This document shows, piece by piece, positions 4,850 through 10,452 of a stretch of DNA of 10,452 nt. The stretch is from Cellvibrionaceae bacterium. Lineage in GTDB: Bacteria > Pseudomonadota > Gammaproteobacteria > Pseudomonadales > Cellvibrionaceae. Below the pieces are notes generated by a model that made no database searches, was not told the origin of the DNA, and was given only the letters and a program-made list of their open reading frames with translations. The DNA is taken from the NCBI GenBank assembly GCA_030597965.1, contig JAUVQU010000073.1:1-10452 (forward strand), given 5' to 3'. Each line of letters begins with the position of its first letter. Within the stretch, counting starts at the first letter, position 1. A program made the position numbers and the translations under genes.

Positions 4850-5986
4850 ATGTTAATAGCAATACCGAAGGAGACGCTTCCGGGTGAGAATCGAGCTTCG
4901 ATGATTCCGGATTCGGTCAAGAAATTGGTGAGAGCGGGGGCAGAGATTCAGCTTGAGGCTGGTTTAGGTCTTGGTGCGGGGTATTCTGATCAAGATTATG
5001 TTGATGTGGGTGCTACTGTTGTCGCTGATCGCCAGGCTATGCTGGGCGCTGCGGACATCGTTTTGCGTTTGCACAAACCAGACATTGAAGAAGTTGCACA
5101 GCTTAAGCCTGGCAGCATTCATGTCAGTTATCTGGATCCCTTTAATGAGCGTGAGTTGGTTGCGGCCTTCCAGAAGCAGAATATTACGGCTATCTCGATG
5201 GAGATGATTCCTCGGATTACCCGCTCCCAAAAGATGGATGCATTGAGTTCCCAGGCTAACTTGGCGGGCTACGTCATGGTCATGAAGGGCGTGAATGCAT
5301 TGGATCGTATTTTACCGATGATGATGACACCAGCGGGTACATTGAAGCCGGCCAGCGTGTTTATTATTGGTGCCGGTGTGGCGGGTTTGCAGGCTATTGC
5401 GACTGCTAAACGCCTTGGCGCAAAAGTAACGGCGTTTGATACCCGTGCTGTAGTAGCCGAGCAGGTTCAGTCTCTTGGTGCTAAGTTCCTTGATATCGAC
5501 TTGGGTGAAACTGGCCAGACCAAAGATGGTTACGCGCTGGCATTGACTCCAGAACAGCTGCAAATGCAATTGGATGGTCAAAAAGCCGAAATTGCACAGT
5601 CAGATATTGTCATTACCACGGCTCAGTTATTTGGGCGTCCACCACCGGTGATTGTTAAAGCCGATGCGGTAGCCGCAATGAAGACAGGTAGTGTGATTGT
5701 CGACATGGCTGCTGAGAACGGCGGTAATGTTGAAGGCACTGTACCTGGTCAGAATGTCGTGACAGATAATGGCGTTCATATTATCGGTACGGGTAATTGG
5801 GCCAGTAACGTTCCTCGCGATGCGAGCCAAATGTACTCATCAAACCTGTTCAATTTGGTGGATGAGTTCTGGAACAGCGACGAAAAAACCTTTCATCTGG
5901 ATTTTGATAACGAAATTGCTACTGGTTGTGTGATTACGCACGGCGGTGAAGTCGTTAACGAAACCATTAAAAATCACTACGCATAA
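4850..5986 (+). CDS. pntAA: NAD(P) transhydrogenase subunit alpha, part 1 (NAD(H)-binding domain I)
   Basis: This 378-residue soluble subunit binds NAD(H) and passes hydride to NADP+ held by PntB. The N-terminus MLIAIPKE matches the start of this family, fixing the start despite no clear ribosome binding site. The Arg-Gln-Asp loop that clamps the nicotinamide is present (Arg122, Gln127, Asp130), as is the NAD Rossmann motif GAGVAG (174-179) with the acidic residue at Asp197 (AFDTR). The protein ends after domain I without membrane helices, as in the three-gene form of Rhodospirillum and many other proteobacteria and unlike the fused E. coli PntA. It is first in a pntAA-pntAB-pntB operon, 12 bases before pntAB. 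The complex, in the inner membrane, uses proton entry to make NADPH for biosynthesis and redox defence. Confidence 0.96.
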   Translation: MLIAIPKETLPGENRASMIPDSVKKLVRAGAEIQLEAGLGLGAGYSDQDYVDVGATVVADRQAMLGAADIVLRLHKPDIEEVAQLKPGSIHVSYLDPFNERELVAAFQKQNITAISMEMIPRITRSQKMDALSSQANLAGYVMVMKGVNALDRILPMMMTPAGTLKPASVFIIGAGVAGLQAIATAKRLGAKVTAFDTRAVVAEQVQSLGAKFLDIDLGETGQTKDGYALALTPEQLQMQLDGQKAEIAQSDIVITTAQLFGRPPPVIVKADAVAAMKTGSVIVDMAAENGGNVEGTVPGQNVVTDNGVHIIGTGNWASNVPRDASQMYSSNLFNLVDEFWNSDEKTFHLDFDNEIATGCVITHGGEVVNETIKNHYA

Positions 5987-5998
5987 GGAGAGGACGCT

Positions 5999-6289
5999 AT
6001 GGAACTCGTATTTCTTACATTTATTCTGATGCTGTCCATTTTTGTGGGCTTTGAACTAATTCACAAAGTGCCGGCGACTCTTCACACGCCTTTGATGTCT
6101 GGATCGAATGCGATCTCAGGTATTACTTTGGTGGGTGCACTGGCGATTGCCGGTAATGTCGAAGATCCGCAAATAGCCACTTGGTTGGCTTTTGGCGCGG
6201 TTATATTGGCCACGATCAACGTTGTTGGTGGTTATTTGGTGACTGACCGCATGTTGGCTATGTTCAAAAAGAAAGAGGCCAATAAATAA
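5999..6289 (+). CDS. pntAB: NAD(P) transhydrogenase subunit alpha, part 2 (membrane domain II)
   Basis: This 96-residue membrane subunit has about three helices (near residues 2-19, 34-53 and 58-82) and a short Lys-rich tail. It carries the family signature HTPLMSGSNAISG. Its His29 corresponds by motif to the conserved proton-channel histidine in this position in other transhydrogenases (E. coli alpha-His450 region). A strong ribosome binding site, AAGGAG, lies at the pntAA stop. The stop codon overlaps the pntB start by one base (TAATG), so translation of the two membrane subunits is coupled. Together with the N-terminal half of PntB it forms the proton-conducting part of the complex. Confidence 0.95.
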   Translation: MELVFLTFILMLSIFVGFELIHKVPATLHTPLMSGSNAISGITLVGALAIAGNVEDPQIATWLAFGAVILATINVVGGYLVTDRMLAMFKKKEANK

Positions 6290-7650
6290 TGGATATTTCA
6301 TTAGTCATTAATTTTGCCTACGTTGTTTCGGCCGGTTTATTCATCTTTGGCTTAAAAATGTTGGGTTCTCCCGCTACGGCTCGTCGCGGTAATATGATTT
6401 CAGCTGCAGCTATGTTGGTTGCGGTTGTATTTGCTTTGTTAGATCAGCAAATTATCAACTTCCAGTGGATCATTATTGGTATTGCGATCGGTTCTTTAAT
6501 TGGTGTCGTTATTGCGCGTACCGTTGAAATGACCTCAATGCCTGAGATGGTAGCCTTGTTTAACGGCTTTGGTGGTATGGCTAGCTTGTTGGTGGGTTGG
6601 TCTGCTATTGATCCTGCTGCCGCTGGCTTTACTCTGACCACTATTTTCTTGTCTATCTTGATCGGTGGTTTGACGTTTACCGGTAGTTTGATTGCTTACG
6701 CTAAGCTCAGCGAAAAAATGCCGGGTAAGCCTTTGGTGTTCAAAGGACAGGCGATTTTTAACACCTTGTTGATTCTGGGTATCATTGCCTCTGGTGTGAT
6801 GTTTGTTCAAGATCCGACCAATACAACTTATCTCTACACAGCAATTGGCTTGGCTTTATTGTTTGGTGTGATGGCTGTTATCCCAATTGGTGGTGCGGAC
6901 ATGCCAGTTGTTATCTCCCTGTTGAACAGTTATTCCGGTCTTGCGGCCTGTGCGGCTGGTTTTGCGGTGGGCAACAACATTCTGATCGTTGCTGGTTCTC
7001 TGGTTGGTGCCAGCGGCATCATCCTGACGCAGATCATGTGTAAGGCGATGAATCGTTCTCTGATCAACGTACTGACTTCTGGCTTCAGTGCTGTGAAGAG
7101 CAGCACAATGGTTATTGAGGGTGAAGTTAAGCCTATGTCTGCCTCGGATGCTTACTACGTTCTGGAAGCAGCCTCTAGCGTTCTGATTGTGCCTGGTTAT
7201 GGTATGGCGGTTGCGCAGGCGCAGCACGTAGTGAAAGAGCTACAGGAACTGATGGAAGAGAATGACACGGAAGTGAACTATGGTATTCACCCGGTTGCGG
7301 GTCGTATGCCTGGCCACATGAACGTATTGTTGGCGGAAGCGGATGTGTCTTACGATCTATTACTTGAGATGGATCAGGTGAATCAGCGTATGGAAACTTA
7401 CGACGTGGCTATCGTTATTGGTGCTAACGACGTGGTTAACCCGGCGGCACGTGAAATGGAAGGCAGCCCGATTTACGGTATGCCAGTCATTAACGTGGAT
7501 TTAGCGAAGACGGTATTCGTAATGAAGCGTTCGATGGCGTCTGGTTTTGCTGGTATTGATAACCCATTGTTCTTTAAGGAGAACACTCGCATGATCTTCG
7601 GTGATGCGAAAGAGTCTTTGGGTCACATGATCAGAGAGTTTGGCAACTAA
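6289..7650 (+). CDS. pntB: NAD(P) transhydrogenase subunit beta (membrane and NADP(H) domains)
   Basis: This 453-residue protein has a membrane part with about nine hydrophobic helices (residues 5 to about 265). The NADP(H)-binding domain III covers about 285-453. Domain III landmarks are clear: VPGYGMAVAQAQ (301-312), GIHPVAGRMPGHMNVLLAEA (332-351), GANDVVNPAARE (378-389), and a tail with KRSMASGFAGIDNPLF. Length and order are normal for the family. In the helix corresponding to E. coli beta-His91, the motif reads MVALFNGFGG, with Asn92 where E. coli has His; other bacterial PntB proteins share this. It ends the operon, followed by a strong terminator. Its partner subunits are both upstream, so the complex should be complete. 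Confidence 0.96.
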   Translation: MDISLVINFAYVVSAGLFIFGLKMLGSPATARRGNMISAAAMLVAVVFALLDQQIINFQWIIIGIAIGSLIGVVIARTVEMTSMPEMVALFNGFGGMASLLVGWSAIDPAAAGFTLTTIFLSILIGGLTFTGSLIAYAKLSEKMPGKPLVFKGQAIFNTLLILGIIASGVMFVQDPTNTTYLYTAIGLALLFGVMAVIPIGGADMPVVISLLNSYSGLAACAAGFAVGNNILIVAGSLVGASGIILTQIMCKAMNRSLINVLTSGFSAVKSSTMVIEGEVKPMSASDAYYVLEAASSVLIVPGYGMAVAQAQHVVKELQELMEENDTEVNYGIHPVAGRMPGHMNVLLAEADVSYDLLLEMDQVNQRMETYDVAIVIGANDVVNPAAREMEGSPIYGMPVINVDLAKTVFVMKRSMASGFAGIDNPLFFKENTRMIFGDAKESLGHMIREFGN

Positions 7651-7679
7651 GCGAAGGCTTTCAGTTTAGTTCGACTTTG

Positions 7680-7714
7680 AACGCAGCAATTCTGAAAAGG
7701 GTTGCTGCGTTTTT
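7680..7714 (+). terminator. Intrinsic terminator of the pnt operon
   Basis: AACGCAGCAA (7680-7689) pairs perfectly with TTGCTGCGTT (7702-7711) around a 12-base loop, and T's continue to 7714. It lies 29 bases after the pntB stop. The following 7715-7967 shows no convincing gene; it should contain the promoter for the next two genes, but no clear -35/-10 pair was found. Confidence 0.9.
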
Positions 7715-7967
7715 GTGTGCAGGGTGTACGGTATACGCCATCCGGGTACAAGTACTGCGGGCGCAGGGATGTGCTGGAGCGGTGTTAGAGAACAGGCGCG
7801 GCTAAAGATGCTGTGTATGGCTGAGAGTGCATAGGCTAAATTTGCAAGTGTCACCTACCTAATTTGGATGATCTTGAAATCAATACTTTTAGTTACCATC
7901 TGGTGTTATTGAGTTATATGCTGTGTCTGTTAATCAGACTGATAGTGATGTAAATGAGAGGTTTAAT

Positions 7968-8753
7968 GTGGATATTCCTGTAGAGAATCAAATTCGTTTA
8001 GATGGTCAGGTCGTGATTGTCACTGGTGGAACTAAAGGGGCTGGTCGAGGTATTGCGACTGCTTACTTGGCTGCTGGTGCCAAGGTGGTTGTATGTGCGC
8101 GCCGCGAGCCAGAAACACTGCCTGAAATTGATGGCAATGTCGCTGAGTTTTATGCCTTAGATGTTGGTGATTTGGACGCGATTGCCGTCTTTATGGAGCA
8201 CGTTAAGGGCTCTTACGGGCGTCTGGATGTGTTAGTTAATAACGCGGGTGGTGCTCCCTTTGCCGATGCGGCGACGGCCTCACCTCGTTTTTCTGAAAAG
8301 ATTATTAAGCTAAATTTATTGGCTCCGCTAAATTTGGCACAGGCTGCCAATAGAATTATGTGCGAGCAAGAATCAGGCGGTGTTATTTTAAATATTGCTA
8401 GTGTCAGTGCGCTACGCCCGTCTCCGGGTACGGCCGCTTATGGAGCCGCTAAAGCCGGGCTTGTTAGTTTGACGCAGTCTTTGGCGGTTGAATGGGCGCC
8501 TAAAGTTCGTATGAACGCCATTGCGGCTGGACCAATTTTAACAGAGCAGGCCGCGCTTCATTTTGGTGACCAGGCGGGCATAGAGGCTGTAAACAAGACC
8601 ATCCCTCTTCAGCGTATGGCATTCCCTGAAGATATGGGGCACTTATGTGTGATGCTGTCGTCACCTTATGGAGCCTACCTCAATGGTGCATGTATTGAAG
8701 CTCATGGTGGTGGTGAGCGACCTGCGTTTTTGGATGCGGCTAACGTTAACTAA
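7968..8753 (+). CDS. Short-chain dehydrogenase/reductase (SDR)
   Basis: A 261-residue classical SDR that should oxidise or reduce a hydroxyl/ketone with NAD(P). Numbering from the GTG at 7968: cofactor motif TGGTKGAG (19-26), NNAG (91-94), structural Asn116, and the catalytic Ser145, Tyr158, Lys162 (SVSALRPSPGTAAYGAAK region). Arg residues after the second strand (CARRE) suggest NADP(H), but this is a weak guide. I chose GTG at 7968 because GAGAGG sits six bases before it; a longer frame from GTG at 7923 lacks a ribosome binding site. The C-terminus has GACIEAHGGGERP instead of the common GG-rich end. It is 51 bases upstream of a steroid-dehydrogenase-like flavoprotein and probably cotranscribed, so a hydroxysteroid or related alicyclic alcohol is a plausible substrate. 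The substrate is not shown by sequence. Confidence 0.9.
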   Translation: MDIPVENQIRLDGQVVIVTGGTKGAGRGIATAYLAAGAKVVVCARREPETLPEIDGNVAEFYALDVGDLDAIAVFMEHVKGSYGRLDVLVNNAGGAPFADAATASPRFSEKIIKLNLLAPLNLAQAANRIMCEQESGGVILNIASVSALRPSPGTAAYGAAKAGLVSLTQSLAVEWAPKVRMNAIAAGPILTEQAALHFGDQAGIEAVNKTIPLQRMAFPEDMGHLCVMLSSPYGAYLNGACIEAHGGGERPAFLDAANVN

Positions 8754-8804
8754 AGCTTAGTTTGATTTAAATTTAGAAAACTATTGAGTAGCTAGGAGAT
8801 GAGA

Positions 8805-10439
8805 GTGGCTCAGCCAAAGTATTTTGATAATCAACCATTACAGCTTGATGCTGTAGACAGCATACAGTGGGATGAGACGACCGAAGTAGCCGTTGTAGGC
8901 TTTGGTATGGCAGGTGCATCAGCCGCAGCTGAGGCTGTTGAGCAAGGCGCTAAGGTGACCCTTATTGATCGCTTGTCCGGTGGTGGTGCTTCTGCGTTAA
9001 GTGGCGGTATTGTCTATGCGGGTGGTGGTACTAAAACCCAAAAAGAAGCCGGTGAGGAGGATACCACCGAAGACATGTTCCAGTACCTCAAAGAAGAAAT
9101 TGAGGGCGCGGTTACGGATGAAACCCTAAGGAAGTTTTGCAACGACAGTATTTCAAACATGGAGTGGCTGGAGTCCTACGGTGTGCCGTTTAATGCTACA
9201 ACCTATGACGAGAAAACCTCTTATCCGCCCGATGGCTTTTACCTGTATTACTCGGGTAATGAAGTTAGCTCACCGTATAAAGAAAAGGCTAAGCCAGCAC
9301 GCCGGGGACATCGAACCTTTGGTGATGGCTTAACAGGTCGGGTTATATGGGGTGAGATGTGCAGTGCGTTGGAAGCATCTAACCAGGTGGACATTCAAAC
9401 CCACACTGAGGTGCTGCGTCTCATCGTAGACGGCGATAACAAGGTGTTAGGGCTTGAGGTTCTGCAAGCTCCTAAGAATGCCTTTGTGCGTGCAATTATG
9501 TTGCGCCTGAATAAGCTGGCGAATGGCTTTACCATGCTGGAGCCCAAGATGGGCAAGATGTTTCGTGCGGGCATTCATTACTTCCGCAGGAAGGGCACCA
9601 TCAAACGTATTCGTGCTGATAAAGGCGTTGTCCTCAGTACCGGTGGGTTTATCAATAATCTGGATATGCTGACCGACTATGCCCCGGTTTATAAGGGTGT
9701 GCGTCCTCTGGGTGAGGATGATATAGGCAGCGGTATTATGCTGGGTTGCAGTGTCGGTGGCGATCTTGACTACATGAACAAGGTATCTGCCTGGCGCTTC
9801 TTTACGCCACCTTCTTGTTTGTTAAAAGGCTTGGTCGTGACTCATAAAACAGATCGGGTTTGTAACGAAGATCTGTACGGTGCAAAAACCGCTCAATACC
9901 TTGTCGATAATGACGACGGCAAAGGTTGGCTGATCATTGATGAAGAGTTAATGGTAGAAGCCAAGAGCAAAGCCAATTCGAAGCATATGCCTTGGAGTCA
10001 GTGGCTGCCGATTCGCATGATGATGTGGACTAGCACGAAAAAAGCAGATTCCATTGAGGCGCTAGCGAGTGAGTGTGGCCTGGACACTACCAAGCTGACG
10101 GCAACCGTTGAAAAATTCAATGCTGGCGCTGATGCGGGTGAAGATGAATACGATAAGGCGGCTAAATACCTGCGTCCTTTGGGTGATGGGCCTTACTATG
10201 CTTTGGACATCTCTCTCGACAACCCTAAAGTTCCGTGCCTTTCTATGACGCTGGGTGGCTTGAAAGTTAATGAGCAAAATGGTTTGGTGTTGAATAAGCA
10301 GGGGCAGGATATTGAAGGTCTGTACGCGGCGGGCCGCTCAGCGGTAGGCGTTTGTTCTAAGTCTTATGTCAGTGGTTTGTCTTTATCGGACTGTGTTTTT
10401 TCTGGCCGACGTGCGGGAGCCGATGCAGCCAAGCGTTAA
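8805..10439 (+). CDS. FAD-dependent oxidoreductase, 3-ketosteroid dehydrogenase / fumarate reductase-like
   Basis: A 544-residue flavoprotein of the FAD-binding-2 superfamily. Numbering from the GTG at 8805: the N-terminal FAD motif is VVGFGMAGASAA with GxGxxG at 32-37 and the ribose-binding acid at Asp55. It is followed by SGGGASALSGGIVYAGGGT, and a second flavin segment at the C-terminus reads GLYAAGRSAVGVCSKSYVSG. The end has Tyr521-Val-Ser523, resembling the Tyr-x-Ser catalytic pair I recall from 3-ketosteroid delta4-(5alpha)-dehydrogenase of Rhodococcus, so ring desaturation of a 3-keto-5alpha-steroid is a reasonable guess. Delta1-dehydrogenase or an unrelated keto-compound dehydrogenase is the alternative. 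No signal peptide or heme site is visible, which argues against a periplasmic fumarate reductase. Start: AGGAG lies six bases before GTG 8805. An ATG two codons earlier (8799) directly abuts that site. The gene is complete, ending 13 bases before the window edge. Confidence 0.85.
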   Translation: MAQPKYFDNQPLQLDAVDSIQWDETTEVAVVGFGMAGASAAAEAVEQGAKVTLIDRLSGGGASALSGGIVYAGGGTKTQKEAGEEDTTEDMFQYLKEEIEGAVTDETLRKFCNDSISNMEWLESYGVPFNATTYDEKTSYPPDGFYLYYSGNEVSSPYKEKAKPARRGHRTFGDGLTGRVIWGEMCSALEASNQVDIQTHTEVLRLIVDGDNKVLGLEVLQAPKNAFVRAIMLRLNKLANGFTMLEPKMGKMFRAGIHYFRRKGTIKRIRADKGVVLSTGGFINNLDMLTDYAPVYKGVRPLGEDDIGSGIMLGCSVGGDLDYMNKVSAWRFFTPPSCLLKGLVVTHKTDRVCNEDLYGAKTAQYLVDNDDGKGWLIIDEELMVEAKSKANSKHMPWSQWLPIRMMMWTSTKKADSIEALASECGLDTTKLTATVEKFNAGADAGEDEYDKAAKYLRPLGDGPYYALDISLDNPKVPCLSMTLGGLKVNEQNGLVLNKQGQDIEGLYAAGRSAVGVCSKSYVSGLSLSDCVFSGRRAGADAAKR

Positions 10440-10452
10440 GCGTTCATTGCTC

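Noticed and set aside
6535..7227. Minus-strand frames inside pntB (6535-6810, 6856-7227)
   Set aside because: Shadows of a full-length, highly conserved gene.
7666..7854. Minus-strand 62-codon frame after pntB
   Set aside because: It runs through the pnt terminator, has no ribosome binding site seen, and resembles no family.
7923..7967. N-terminal 15-codon extension of the SDR from GTG 7923
   Set aside because: There is no ribosome binding site before it, while GTG 7968 has GAGAGG at ideal spacing; kept only as an alternative start.

Overview
The window reads as chromosomal DNA from a gammaproteobacterium. The hints are a three-subunit proton-translocating transhydrogenase, an AraC regulator of the arabinose-binding-domain type, and an HvfA/HvfX pair behind an ECF sigma factor. 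Base composition looks mid-range by eye. The steroid-dehydrogenase-like flavoprotein next to a short-chain dehydrogenase would fit a marine, lipid- or steroid-degrading lineage such as the Spongiibacteraceae and relatives, but that placement is inference. No rRNA, tRNA, CRISPR array, transposase or phage gene was seen.

Left part (1-1590): an AraC-family regulator on the minus strand (140-1132) is divergent from a 46-residue acidic small protein (1294-1434, plus). The small gene has a strong ribosome binding site and a textbook terminator right after its stop. Several hairpins fill the convergent gap before the next gene.

Copper/metallophore-type module (1590-3740, all minus): transcription runs from a possible 24-codon leader ORF through an ECF sigma factor, an overlapping zinc-finger anti-sigma protein, a DoxX-type membrane protein (HvfX family), and last a secreted Cys-repeat peptide (HvfA family). 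A sigma/anti-sigma pair driving an HvfA-type precursor is a known arrangement for peptides that protect against copper. Here the MNIO peptide-modifying enzyme (HvfB) and its partner (HvfC), which normally accompany the precursor, are absent. A candidate ECF-type promoter with an overlapping inverted repeat lies just upstream of hvfX.

Middle (3816-7714): a minus-strand UbiX-family flavin prenyltransferase is divergent from the plus-strand pntAA-pntAB-pntB operon across a 455-base intergenic region. That operon encodes the complete proton-pumping NAD(P) transhydrogenase, which makes NADPH at the expense of the proton gradient. It ends in a strong terminator.

Right part (7968-10439, plus): a short-chain dehydrogenase/reductase is followed, 51 bases on, by a flavoprotein of the fumarate reductase / 3-ketosteroid dehydrogenase superfamily. 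Together they could oxidise a hydroxyl to a ketone and then desaturate the ring next to it, as in steroid degradation. For several genes the ribosome binding site favours a start a few codons inside the longest open frame, and the coordinates here follow that evidence.
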